Below are positions 54,503 to 63,758 of a DNA stretch of 64,000 bases, piece after piece. A program made the position numbers and the translations under genes. Origin of the DNA: Fulvimarina pelagi HTCC2506 (GTDB taxonomy: Bacteria; Pseudomonadota; Alphaproteobacteria; Rhizobiales; Rhizobiaceae). The stretch spans positions 124,001-188,000 of the forward strand of contig NZ_DS022272.1 in assembly GCF_000153705.1 (NCBI RefSeq), written 5' to 3'. How positions within the stretch are numbered: the first letter of the stretch is position 1; each line of letters opens with the position of its first letter. The notes under the pieces were generated by a model. That model searched no databases, was not told the DNA's origin, and was given only the letters and a program-made list of their open reading frames with translations.

Positions 54503-55714
54503 ATGAACAGTCTTTCGTCCAGTGAAGATATCGGCCAGCGGCTGAAGCGCTTTCTTGCCCGCGATGCCGAGCGGCTCGGTTTTTGTGATTTCGGTATTGC
54601 GCTGGCGGAAACCGATGGGATTGCCGGTGAGCGACTCCAACAGTTCGTCGAGACCGGCCGCCACGGCACCATGGCCTGGATGCCGAAGACGCAGAAGCGC
54701 CGCCGCTCCGCTCGGATGCTGTGGCCAAAGGTAAAGTCCATTCTCGTCCTTGCCATGAACTATGGCCCTGAGGATGATCCGCTCGCTGTGCTCGACCGTC
54801 CCGACCGGGGCGGGATTTCAGTCTACGCCCGTCATCGCGACTATCACGACGTCATCAAGGGAAAGCTCAAGGAACTGGCCGGCCGGCTGATCGCCGAAGC
54901 GCGCAAGGCCGGGCTCGGCGACCACGATGCCAAGGTTTTCGTCGACACCGCGCCGGTCATGGAAAAGCCGATCGGAGCGATGGCCGGCCTCGGCTGGCAG
55001 GGCAAGCATACCAACCTCCTGTCGCGCGACTTCGGGTCCTGGCTGTTTCTCGGATCAATTTTCACGACGCTTGATCTGCCTGTCGATGAGCCGGTGGCCG
55101 ATCGCTGCGGCTCGTGCACGGCCTGTCTCGACATCTGCCCGACCGACGCCTTCCCCGCGCCCTACCAGCTCGATGCGCGGCTCTGCATCTCCTATCTCAC
55201 CATCGAGACAAAGCGGCCGATCCCGCGTGACCTGCGCCCCAAAATGGGCAACCGTATCTATGGCTGCGACGACTGCCTTGCTGTCTGTCCGTGGAACAAG
55301 TTCGCGAAGAAGGCATCGGAAGCCAAGCTGATCGCACGAGAGGACCTGAAGGCGCCGCGCCTCGCCGACCTTCTTGTGCTGGACGACAACGGTTTCCGTG
55401 CGTTCTTCTCGGGCTCGCCAATCAAGCGGATCGGGCGCGACAAGTTCGTGTCGAACTGTCTGATTGCGGCGGGAAACTCCGGCGACTCACACTTCTTGCC
55501 GATTGTTCGCCGGCTTCTGGCTGATCCCTCGTCATGCGTCAGGGAAATGGCGGTTTGGGCGTTCGGACGGCTTGCCGAACCGGCCGAAGTCTTGAGCGCT
55601 GCCGGCGAAGCGCAAGATAGGGAGCGCGACGAACAGGTGCGTGAGGAGTGGCAGGCAGTGATTGCAATGATCGAAGAGCGGTCGACTGAAAGAGCTGGGC
55701 GGGGAACCGTATGA
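54503..55714 (+). CDS. queG: Epoxyqueuosine reductase QueG
   Basis: 403 residues from the ATG at 54503; a GTG at 54491 is possible. Cobalamin-dependent last step of queuosine synthesis for tRNA. The cluster motifs CGSCTACLDICPTDAFPAPY and CDDCLAVCPWNKFA each supply four-cysteine ferredoxin-like sets, and the catalytic Asp region VFVDTAPVMEK is present. The C-terminus has HEAT-like helices. It overlaps the next gene by four bases. Confidence 0.93.
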   Translation: MNSLSSSEDIGQRLKRFLARDAERLGFCDFGIALAETDGIAGERLQQFVETGRHGTMAWMPKTQKRRRSARMLWPKVKSILVLAMNYGPEDDPLAVLDRPDRGGISVYARHRDYHDVIKGKLKELAGRLIAEARKAGLGDHDAKVFVDTAPVMEKPIGAMAGLGWQGKHTNLLSRDFGSWLFLGSIFTTLDLPVDEPVADRCGSCTACLDICPTDAFPAPYQLDARLCISYLTIETKRPIPRDLRPKMGNRIYGCDDCLAVCPWNKFAKKASEAKLIAREDLKAPRLADLLVLDDNGFRAFFSGSPIKRIGRDKFVSNCLIAAGNSGDSHFLPIVRRLLADPSSCVREMAVWAFGRLAEPAEVLSAAGEAQDRERDEQVREEWQAVIAMIEERSTERAGRGTV

Positions 55715-56607
55715 AGCTTTTCGTCTTCGGCTACGGCTATTCTGCCTCGCACTATGTAGATCGGCTTCCGCCCTCTAGGGTGCTCGGTGTGACAGTTCGC
55801 AGCGTAGAGAAGGCTGAGAGCCTTGCGAAAGGACGTCTCTCCGCCTTCGTCTTCGACGGTGAAAGCTTCGACCCTGACGTTGCGAATGCCCTTGGCGAGG
55901 CGACGCATATTCTCGTTTCGGTGCCGCCTGGTCACACGGCGCCGCCCGAAGCGCAGGTCGGCGGTGCCAACGCGCCGGAAGGCGATCCGGTGCTGAAGGT
56001 TTACGGCGAGACGATCGCCGAACAATGCCCCGAGCTTCGATGGATCGGTTATCTCTCGACCGTCGGCGTCTATGGCGATCATGGTGGGGGTTGGGTCGAC
56101 GAGGAGACGCCGGTCGATCCGCGCTCCGAACGCTCGAAGTCCCGCGTTACGGCGGAACGGGGCTGGCTGACGCTTGCCGAACGGCGTGGTGTGCCACTCG
56201 CAATCCTGCGACTGTCCGGCATCTACGGACCGGGACGCAACCAGTTCGAAAGCCTGAAAAGCGGCAAGGCCAAGCGGCTGATCAAGCCGGGCCAGGTGTT
56301 CAACCGCATCCATGTGGACGACATCGCCGGCAGCCTTGAGCTTCTGGCTGAAAGGACGGTCGGCGGCATTTTCAACGTCACCGACGACGAGCCGGCGCCG
56401 CCGCAAGATGTCGTCACCTATGCCGCGGAACTCGCCGGTGTCGAGCCGCCGCCGGAAGTGAACTTCGAACAGGCGGACCTCTCATCCATGGCCAGGAGTT
56501 TCTACGGCGACAACAAGCGCGTCTCGAATGCCAAGATCAAGGCGGCCGGCTATGAATTTCGGTATCCGACGTACCGTGAAGCGCTGGCAGCCCTGAAGCC
56601 GGGCTAG
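55711..56607 (+). CDS. NAD(P)-dependent SDR/epimerase-like protein
   Basis: 298 residues, extended short-chain dehydrogenase fold, YeeZ-like. The N-terminal LFVFGYGYSASHYVDRL is an unusual version of the nucleotide-binding motif, and the central WIGYLSTVGVYGDHGGGWVDEE gives the Ser/Tyr region. IHVDDIAGSL and VTDDEPAPPQDVV follow. It overlaps queG and the small membrane gene on the other strand. The substrate is unknown; the family resembles nucleotide-sugar epimerases. Confidence 0.82.
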   Translation: MKLFVFGYGYSASHYVDRLPPSRVLGVTVRSVEKAESLAKGRLSAFVFDGESFDPDVANALGEATHILVSVPPGHTAPPEAQVGGANAPEGDPVLKVYGETIAEQCPELRWIGYLSTVGVYGDHGGGWVDEETPVDPRSERSKSRVTAERGWLTLAERRGVPLAILRLSGIYGPGRNQFESLKSGKAKRLIKPGQVFNRIHVDDIAGSLELLAERTVGGIFNVTDDEPAPPQDVVTYAAELAGVEPPPEVNFEQADLSSMARSFYGDNKRVSNAKIKAAGYEFRYPTYREALAALKPG

Positions 56608-56798
56608 TCGTCCGAGGCAAGCCGGCTGAAGCCGCGCACGAACTGGAACACGCAGGAAAATACAAGAAAAAGCAGGAAGATCGTTTCGTATTGGGCGAAG
56701 CGCCAGCTCGGAAAATGGAGGCCGTAAAGTTTGCTTACGGCGATCGTCATTGCCGCGCATACGGCGACCATGAGCGTCAGGAAATCGAGCAGTTTCAT
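56604..56798 (-). CDS. Small two-helix membrane protein
   Basis: 64 residues from the ATG at 56798. Two hydrophobic helices (LLDFLTLMVAVCAAMTIAV and TIFLLFLVFSCVFQFV) are separated by a short aromatic loop. The stop lies within the last bases of the convergent SDR gene. I know no function; the start is preferred because upstream residues are Arg-rich and unlike a membrane-protein start. Confidence 0.6.
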   Translation of the reverse strand: MKLLDFLTLMVAVCAAMTIAVSKLYGLHFPSWRFAQYETIFLLFLVFSCVFQFVRGFSRLASDD

Positions 56799-56843
56799 CT
56801 TCGATAACCTCGTTTCTAAGCGACGAGTGCAAGAGCCCTGCAC

Positions 56844-57460
56844 CAGTCGTCAAATCCCTTCCGTCGTTACGACATTCGGCGGCTTCCGATGCGTTCGACC
56901 CCTTCTTCGAGAGCATTCGGGCCTGATCCTGAAGTCAAGATGCGCTCCGGAAGCTCCGATCGCAATCGGTATCTCCTAGGATGCCAAGCAAATTCCTAAC
57001 AAGGGAAGATGATCTTGAAAAATTCGGCCGTAGTTGCCGCAGAGCTACGGCTAGAACCATAACGTCACGTTGTGAAATTCTTCACAGGAGTGAAGGGATT
57101 GAACCAGTCATGCTCCGCAACGCGGCACGGGAACGTCGATCGCAGCGTAAGCTTAGATGATGATATATTGTGCTTCTGTCGTGAACAGGCGTACGATCAG
57201 TTTGTCATAGCAGTCGTTGAGTTTCGTCCGAAATCCCCGACAGCGCGATGCGCCCCACCAGCCGTCAGTCTTCGTCAATGACAGTTGGAAGGGGTGCAGC
57301 ACGGCGTTTACGTCGAAAGATACCGGCTGAGAGTGCATCGTTCGCGATGCGCCCGCGAGCCGTCCTCGTCGCGAGATAAGCGGGTGACAAACGACACCTG
57401 CGACCCAAAGCCGGGAAATAGAGGGGCCCTAGGACTTTCGCGAAAGCTGTTAGCCAGCCT
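56844..57460. other. Gap before the RND operon
   Basis: About 620 bases. I see no intact gene, tRNA or strong hairpin. The only sizable frame (57072-57281) has no family signal and many rare codons. The region may contain a terminator for the leftward RND genes, but no clear stem was found. Confidence 0.5.
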
Positions 57461-60400
57461 CTATTCCGCAGGCACCATTGCGCCACCCTTCGGTCGCCTG
57501 CGGCCAAGCGGATCTCCAAGCCTCGGGCTTGGAACATCCTCTCCGCGTTTGCGCTTGACCCAGGCGACGAAGCATTCGCCGAGCATCAGGAGGGCCGGCG
57601 TCAGGACCAATGTCAGTATCGTCGCGAAGGTAAGGCCACCCGCGATCGAAGCCGAAAGTTCCGTCCACCACTGTGTCGAGGGCGCGCCGAACTCGATCGT
57701 CCGGTTTAGGAAATCGACATTGGCGCCCACCACCATCGGGACGAGACCGAGAACGGTCGTCACCGAGGTGAGGAAGACGGGCCTGAGACGTTGTGCTCCA
57801 GTGCGCAACAAAGCTTCCAGCGGCGGCTGCCCCTGCCTTCGCAGATCGTTGTAGGTGTCGATCAGCACGATGTTATTGTTCACGACGATGCCAGCGAGCG
57901 CGATCACGCCGATGCCGCCCATGACAATGCCGAAGGGTCGGCCAGTGATCAGCAGGCCGTAAAGGACCCCCGCCGTCGAGAACACGATCGCGCTCATCAC
58001 AAGAAACGCCTGATAGAGCGAGTTGAACTGCGTCACCAATACGATGAACATAAGCGATAGGGCGACCGCGAAGGCGCTGGTCAGAAAATTCGCAGCTTCC
58101 TGCTGATCTTCCGCCTCGCCGCCGAAGGTATATTCGACGCCAGGCGGCAGATCTATTTGCTCCAGCCTTTGGGTCAGCTTTCGCACCTGATCGTCGACGA
58201 GAAGACCTTCCGCTTCATCGGCTTCGATCGACATCACGCGGCGCTGATCGATGCGGATGATCGTCCCGACCTTGGGCGAAGGCTCGAAAGAGACGAAGTT
58301 GCGGATCGGCACGAGACCCTGGTTGGTTGGGATGCGAAGATCCTCCAGCCGCTCAAGCGTCCGATCGCCGGCCGGAAAACGAACACGGATTGGCACCTCG
58401 CCGTCTCCGCTCGCGTCGTCGGGCCGGTAGTCGGAAACTTCGATGCCGCGAGTCAGAAGCTGTACGGCTTGGCCGAGCAAGGAAACATCGGCACCGTATC
58501 GCGCGGCCTCTTCGCGGTCGACGGTGAGCTGCCACTCGACGCCGGGAAGCGGTCGCGTATCGGTGACATTGGTGTATCCGCCGATATCGGCCATTTCCGC
58601 GCGCACCTGCGCGACGGCGTTGGATAGAGACTGGAGATCGGTACCGTTCAGCTTGAGATTGATCGGTTTGCCGGCAGCGGGGCCGTTCTGTTCCTGCTGC
58701 AATTGAATGGTTATGCCGGGAATATCGTCGGTGAGCGCACGCACGTCGTCGAATATTTCGGTCGCCTTGCGCCGCTGGTCCCATTCGTCGAGTTCGAGCT
58801 GCACAGTGCCGATCACATCTGCACCGAGCTGGCGCGAAGAGCCCTCGCTTATCGTTCGAGCATAGACGCTTTCCACCTCGTCGAGATCAAGAAGCCTGTT
58901 CTCGACCTGCCGTACGATCGCGTCTTTCTCGAAGATGGAAAAATTGTCGCGTGCACGGATCTGCACCTGAGCGAACTCCGGCTCGATCGAAGGGAAAAAT
59001 TCGACCCCGCGCCCGTATTGGGCGTAACCGTAAAAACCGGCGACCAAGATCGAAATTGCGATTATGAGCGTTGCCAGCGGACCTTTGAGTGCAGCGTTCA
59101 GCACCTTCAGGTAGACACCGGTTGTGCCGCGGATCGTCGAAAGATCGCCAGACTCGGCTGCCTCCAGCGCCTCGCGCTGTTTGCGCGGCATAGGCTGGGC
59201 TTTGCCAATGACGCCGCCTAGAACAGGAATAAAGACGAGTGCCATCGCAAGCGATGCCGTTAGCGTGATGATCACTGTCAGCGGCAGAAACTTCATGAAC
59301 TCGCCGACGATGCCGGGCCAGAAAAGCAGCGGCAAGAAGACGGCGAGCGTCGTAACCGTCGAGGCAATGATGGGCCAAGCCATGCGTTTGGCCGCGTGTC
59401 GGTACGCCTCGCGCGGGGCCGCGCCCTCCAGAAGCCGCCTGTCGGCGAGTTCGGTCGTAACAATCGCCCCGTCGACCAACATGCCGACAACGAGGATGAG
59501 CGAGAACAGGACGATAATGTTCATCGTAAAGCCGGCCATCCAGAGAATGGCGATGCCGGCTAGGAAGGAGCCCGGTATCGACAGGCCGACGAGGATTGAG
59601 GTGCGCAGGCCGAGTGCCGCGACAACGACGATCATCACGAGGACGATGGCCGAGATCACGTTGTTCTCCAGATCCGTCAGCATCGAGACCACCTGCTCGG
59701 ACTCATCCTGCAGGAACTCGACGCTCAGCGTGTCTGGCCAAGTTTCCTGATGCTGGGCGACGACGCGGCGTGCCGCGTCGACAGTCTCGATGATGTTTGC
59801 GCCGGACCGCTTCTTGACTTCGAGCGCCAGCGAGGGCTGCCCGTCGATCCGGGCGAAGCCTTCGGGATCCTGAAACGTACGCCGCGCGACTGCGACGTCC
59901 TTGAAGGTGATGACGGTCGAGCCGTCGACCTTGATCGGCATGTCGAGAACGTCGCTCACATCTTCGACCAGACCCGGTACCTTCACGACGATCCGGCCCG
60001 CGCCGGTGTCGATCGCGCCGGCGGCGATCAGCCGATTGTTGCGGCTCAACTGTTCGAGAAGGGCGTCGAAAGAGATATCGTAGGTCTCGAAGACCGTCGG
60101 GTCGATCAGGACCTCCATGAGCTCGTCGCGGTCGCCACCGATATCGACTTCGAGAACACCGGGCGCCGATTCCAGATCGTCCTGTAGCTCGCTTGCGAGA
60201 TTGACGAGCGTGCGCTCCGGCACGGGACCTGACAATACAATCGTGACGATCGGGAAAAGTGAGGTGTTCACCTCATTGACCGTCGGTTCCTCAGCCTCTG
60301 CCGGAAGATTGGGCTTGGCCCGGTCGACCGCATCCTTGACATCGGTCAAAGCCTCGTCGGCGTCGAACCCGGCCTCGAACGTTAGTTGGACCGAGGCGAA

Positions 60401-60664
60401 GCCTTCATAGGCCTGGCCTTCGATCTCATCGAGACCGGAGAGCGAGGAGAGTTCGGTCTCCAGCGGCTTGATCATCAGCCGTTCCGCGTCCTCGGGCGAG
60501 ATGCCTTCGAGGACAGTGGACACGTACATGACCGGAATCGGAATGTCCGGCTGCGACTCCTTCGGGATCGACTGGTAGCCGACGACGCCCGCGAGAATGA
60601 TCAAGACCAGAAAGAGCAGGACGGTGCGGGAGCGGTCGAAGGCCGCGTCTATGATCGCATACAT
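57461..60664 (-). CDS. RND efflux transporter permease (AcrB/MexB superfamily)
   Basis: 1067 residues, inner-membrane proton-driven drug or lipid exporter. Twelve membrane helices with two large periplasmic loops are expected; the opening FDRSRTVLLFLVLIILAGVVGYQSIPKESQPDI and the helix LVVGMLVDGAIVTTELADRRLLEG (D-containing proton relay site) match the HAE1-like CusA/AcrB group. The start overlaps the adaptor stop (TAATG). The substrate is unknown. Confidence 0.93.
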   Translation of the reverse strand: MYAIIDAAFDRSRTVLLFLVLIILAGVVGYQSIPKESQPDIPIPVMYVSTVLEGISPEDAERLMIKPLETELSSLSGLDEIEGQAYEGFASVQLTFEAGFDADEALTDVKDAVDRAKPNLPAEAEEPTVNEVNTSLFPIVTIVLSGPVPERTLVNLASELQDDLESAPGVLEVDIGGDRDELMEVLIDPTVFETYDISFDALLEQLSRNNRLIAAGAIDTGAGRIVVKVPGLVEDVSDVLDMPIKVDGSTVITFKDVAVARRTFQDPEGFARIDGQPSLALEVKKRSGANIIETVDAARRVVAQHQETWPDTLSVEFLQDESEQVVSMLTDLENNVISAIVLVMIVVVAALGLRTSILVGLSIPGSFLAGIAILWMAGFTMNIIVLFSLILVVGMLVDGAIVTTELADRRLLEGAAPREAYRHAAKRMAWPIIASTVTTLAVFLPLLFWPGIVGEFMKFLPLTVIITLTASLAMALVFIPVLGGVIGKAQPMPRKQREALEAAESGDLSTIRGTTGVYLKVLNAALKGPLATLIIAISILVAGFYGYAQYGRGVEFFPSIEPEFAQVQIRARDNFSIFEKDAIVRQVENRLLDLDEVESVYARTISEGSSRQLGADVIGTVQLELDEWDQRRKATEIFDDVRALTDDIPGITIQLQQEQNGPAAGKPINLKLNGTDLQSLSNAVAQVRAEMADIGGYTNVTDTRPLPGVEWQLTVDREEAARYGADVSLLGQAVQLLTRGIEVSDYRPDDASGDGEVPIRVRFPAGDRTLERLEDLRIPTNQGLVPIRNFVSFEPSPKVGTIIRIDQRRVMSIEADEAEGLLVDDQVRKLTQRLEQIDLPPGVEYTFGGEAEDQQEAANFLTSAFAVALSLMFIVLVTQFNSLYQAFLVMSAIVFSTAGVLYGLLITGRPFGIVMGGIGVIALAGIVVNNNIVLIDTYNDLRRQGQPPLEALLRTGAQRLRPVFLTSVTTVLGLVPMVVGANVDFLNRTIEFGAPSTQWWTELSASIAGGLTFATILTLVLTPALLMLGECFVAWVKRKRGEDVPSPRLGDPLGRRRPKGGAMVPAE

Positions 60665-62310
60665 TACTGGCCCGTCCCCGTCGCGATCGCCTGCGTGAGA
60701 GCAGACGCGAAGGCGGCGCTCAGCGTGCCGGTCGTCTCGAGCCCGTTGTCGGCCTGGAAGGCGCGGATGGCGTTTCGGGTCGACGTCCCCATCAGGCCGT
60801 CGGCTTGCCCTGCTTCGTAGCCGAGCGAATTGAGGGCCTCCTGCGCCATGCGCACGACGGCTTGGGGTGGAGTGCCGTCCGAACCGGGCTCTGCCGTAAA
60901 TTCGGCCTCGCCGAGAAGCGAAACGACGTCGTTTCCTGCCATGCCTTCCGATCCGGCTTCCGCTTCGTTCGAAGCGACCTGGGTACTTTCGCTCGTAGAA
61001 GATGCGTCGCCATCGGCGATCAGCCCAGAGCCGCCCGGCTGCTCTTCAGGGGTCGCTGCAGCAATATCGGGCAGTTCGGGCTGTGGCGGTGCATCGGCTG
61101 GCGTCTCGATATCCGGTCCGTAGCCCGTCGGCGCAACGGCGTTTACCGTCTCACCGTCGGAAACGAAACCCTGTCCGACCGATATGATCCGCACATTTTC
61201 GGGCAAGCCGTCGACCCAGATGCCATCGGTTTCGGCGCGCACCAATTCGGCCGGATAGAACTCGACCCGGGAGTTGTCGTCGACGGCTTTGACCCCAAGC
61301 TCGCCGTTCGGGCCAAGTGCAAGGATTGCGGCCGACAGGAAGTGGGCCGGCGTTTCGCCGACCGGAATGCGAACCTCGGCCGAGATGCCGGCCGGAATGT
61401 CCCGGTCGGGATTGGGGATGGTGATCTCGACTGGGAACGTGCGCGTCGAGGAGTTGGCGCTACTCGCTACGTAAGTGACCTCGCCTTCGCGGGTTGCACC
61501 CGTGATGAAGGTCACCTGTGCCGTCTGACCGAGTTCAATGCGCCCGATGCTCTGTTGGGCAACCTGCACTTCGACCGAGAGCGGGTCGTTGTCCACCTGT
61601 GTACCAACTTCTGTCGATGCTTCGATGAACTCACCGAGATCGAGATCGAAATTTTCCAGAACACCGGTGATCGGAGCACGGATCTCGGTATCGCCTTGAG
61701 TCTGGCGGATCGACGCTAGTGACGCGCGTGCAACGGCGAGTTCGGCCTCTGCTGCTTCGAGTTCAGCACGGGTGGAATAGCCGCGTTCGACAAGGCCTCT
61801 GACGCGGTCGAACTCCCCTTGGCGGCGGCTGAGTTCGGCTTCGGCCTGGGCAATTTGGGAACTGCGATCTGCCAGAGCGATCCGGGCTATGATGTCGCCC
61901 TCGTTCAGGAACTGTCCCTTGCGTGCAACGATCTCCTCGATCGTGCCGCCTGTCTTTGCACGCACTGGGGTCTGTCGATCTGGGATCGCCTGGCCTTCGG
62001 CGGAGACGAACTGCGTGACCGGTCGCGCTTCGGATTGGAACGCCTCGACCGTGAACGGCTCGACCACCTTCTCGCGTGGAGACTGGGCGACCGTCTCACC
62101 GCTATCGTCCGCGAGATATCCAGAGCCCATCCAGCCTGTCAAAGCCAGCACGAAAAGCAGAGCAAGCCAGCCGGCCTTTGATCGAGGCTCCTTTGGTTCC
62201 GAGCGTCGTCCGCTGGACGGCTCGGTTTCGGTCGAAGCACCCGTGTGCATCACGCCATGCCGCATGCGGTCATGGTTGACGGAAAGGGTATGTGCGTCCG
62301 GCTCCATCAT
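60664..62310 (-). CDS. RND periplasmic adaptor with C-terminal peptidoglycan-binding domain
   Basis: 548 residues from the ATG at 62310, which overlaps the GbsR-type regulator stop. One N-terminal membrane helix (GWLALLFVLALTGWMGSGYL) is followed by lipoyl, hairpin and beta-barrel domains (AKTGGTIEEIVARKGQFLNEGD, IRAPITGVLENFDLDLGEFI). After an acidic linker (about 410-470) residues 480-540 form a PG_binding_1 domain (AQEALNSLGYEAGQADGLMGTSTRNAIRAFQADNGL). Such a domain is unusual on MFP adaptors and could tether the pump to the cell wall. Confidence 0.88.
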   Translation of the reverse strand: MMEPDAHTLSVNHDRMRHGVMHTGASTETEPSSGRRSEPKEPRSKAGWLALLFVLALTGWMGSGYLADDSGETVAQSPREKVVEPFTVEAFQSEARPVTQFVSAEGQAIPDRQTPVRAKTGGTIEEIVARKGQFLNEGDIIARIALADRSSQIAQAEAELSRRQGEFDRVRGLVERGYSTRAELEAAEAELAVARASLASIRQTQGDTEIRAPITGVLENFDLDLGEFIEASTEVGTQVDNDPLSVEVQVAQQSIGRIELGQTAQVTFITGATREGEVTYVASSANSSTRTFPVEITIPNPDRDIPAGISAEVRIPVGETPAHFLSAAILALGPNGELGVKAVDDNSRVEFYPAELVRAETDGIWVDGLPENVRIISVGQGFVSDGETVNAVAPTGYGPDIETPADAPPQPELPDIAAATPEEQPGGSGLIADGDASSTSESTQVASNEAEAGSEGMAGNDVVSLLGEAEFTAEPGSDGTPPQAVVRMAQEALNSLGYEAGQADGLMGTSTRNAIRAFQADNGLETTGTLSAAFASALTQAIATGTGQ

Positions 62311-62813
62311 TGCTCGTTCTCCCGGCCGCATCGTTCGGCAAGGCGGGCCGCCAACTCTTCAAGGTTCTCAACGGCTTCGGCAAAGAAATCACGTGTCGCG
62401 AGAATGCCCGGATTGACCGACGGACCGCCGCAGTCCCTGCATCCGTCGTCGATCAGTGTCATTGTTTCGCGCATGCGCGCCGCAATCCCGCGGACCATGT
62501 TGACGAACGGCCGGTCGGCGAGGCGGAAGTAGTCCTGTCGCTCTCCATCGACGGCGACCCGCTCGATCAGGCCCTTACCCTCCAGTAGCCGCGCATTGGT
62601 TGAAATCGATCCGCGGCTGACGCCGAGTCGTTCGGCAAGATCGGAAAAGCTCACCGTGCCCGGGTCGACCAGCAGCAGCCCGAACAGCCGGCCCGCAATA
62701 CGGGGCAAGCCCTCCATTTCCATGTGCTCGCCCATGCGCTCTATGAAGCGCTCTCGCGCCTCGGCGCAGGACTGGTTCATGTGAAAACTGATTGGGTCGG
62801 GTGTATGGTTCAT
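62307..62813 (-). CDS. GbsR/MarR-family transcriptional regulator
   Basis: 168 residues. A winged helix-turn-helix (about 55-110: FSDLAERLGVSRGSISTNARLLEGKGLIERV) followed by a helical dimer end; the layout matches GbsR-like proteins. It is the first gene of the operon with the RND adaptor and pump, with an ATGA overlap to the adaptor, so it probably represses its own operon and responds to a pump substrate. The C-terminal cysteines (CRDCGG) could form a redox or metal site. Confidence 0.85.
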   Translation of the reverse strand: MNHTPDPISFHMNQSCAEARERFIERMGEHMEMEGLPRIAGRLFGLLLVDPGTVSFSDLAERLGVSRGSISTNARLLEGKGLIERVAVDGERQDYFRLADRPFVNMVRGIAARMRETMTLIDDGCRDCGGPSVNPGILATRDFFAEAVENLEELAARLAERCGRENEQ

Positions 62814-63156
62814 GACACTTAGCTACGCGTCGACGATCGTTTAATCAAGACTGAACGAAAGATTTATTTAGTCTAGGCTGAACAATGTGCGGATGGTCAA
62901 TCGTTGACCCCTGCAGTCGCGCGGTTCCAGAGAAAAGGTATGAGAGACTGTTTCGCCGGCGCCGGAGCCATTCGGCTCTTCGCATTAGACTCGCTCATTC
63001 GGGGGATACGAAGCGCTTGCAAAACCTTATCGAGCGGGTCCTGAGACCACGCCAGCCTAGGTTCTCAAAAGCTGCTTCGAGCGGTTGCGATCTGAAGGTC
63101 GACCGAGGGCAATGGCATGCTGTCTGAAGGTTTGTCCGCCTTCGCCGTGTGGGCCC
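62814..63156. promoter_or_regulatory. Promoter region of the RND operon
   Basis: 343 bases without a gene, separating the regulator from the DUF2244 stop. An AT-rich segment at 62840-62885 holds an inverted repeat AGACT (62848-62852) / AGTCT (62870-62874) and direct repeats GACTGAAC / GGCTGAAC, a plausible operator for the regulator. Beyond about 62900 I see nothing specific. Confidence 0.4.
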
Positions 63157-63666
63157 TCAACCTCTCTTCGCGATGCCGAGGGCTTCGCCGAATGCCTTGG
63201 CGAATGTTTCACGGTCGTCGGGGTTGAGGAACTGGCCGATCTCGGTCGAGCGGCCCTGGCTCGCGACGTCCATTCTCAGGATGCCGACGTCTTCCATACG
63301 CTTGACGTGAAATCTGGTCCAAGCGGGCTGATAGTGGGTCTCACGAACCCGGCCGTGAGGCGAAATCTTGCGAATGGATAGATCCGAGCGGGAAATAGAG
63401 ACCTCTTCACGCGCTTTGCCGGCTTGGTAACTGAGCTTGAAAGCGAAGTAGAGAATTATGACGTCGAGGCCTAGGAAGCCGAGGACCGGCCATGCGCCCT
63501 GCGACGCAAACAGAATGCCGGCTCCAACGCAGACCGCACCGAACAGCGCCATTGTTATGGCAAAGCCTCTGGGTCCGAGCGACCGATAGGGCGTCAGAAG
63601 GGCTTCGAAAATCGGTTTGTCCGCATCAAACGGTTGGGGCCCGCTGCGGGTTAGATTGTCATCCAT
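63157..63666 (-). CDS. DUF2244 membrane protein
   Basis: 169 residues. Two membrane helices (AITMALFGAVCVGAGILFA and LGFLGLDVIILYFAFKLSY) are followed by a cytoplasmic beta-rich part ending in FLNPDDRETFAKAFGEAL, the DUF2244 pattern. It is divergent from nth, an arrangement common in Rhizobiales. Function unknown. Confidence 0.88.
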   Translation of the reverse strand: MDDNLTRSGPQPFDADKPIFEALLTPYRSLGPRGFAITMALFGAVCVGAGILFASQGAWPVLGFLGLDVIILYFAFKLSYQAGKAREEVSISRSDLSIRKISPHGRVRETHYQPAWTRFHVKRMEDVGILRMDVASQGRSTEIGQFLNPDDRETFAKAFGEALGIAKRG

Positions 63667-63758
63667 TCCCGCGGCTCCTAAGAAGTTGCATATGCATCAA
63701 GATCGACCTTGGTCCGGGCGGAATCAAGGCCGGTAAAGCGACGCAGGGTGAGAAACGC

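Noticed and set aside
57072-57281. Small ORF in the gap before the RND operon
   Set aside because: No ribosome site, no family pattern; left as an unexplained gap.
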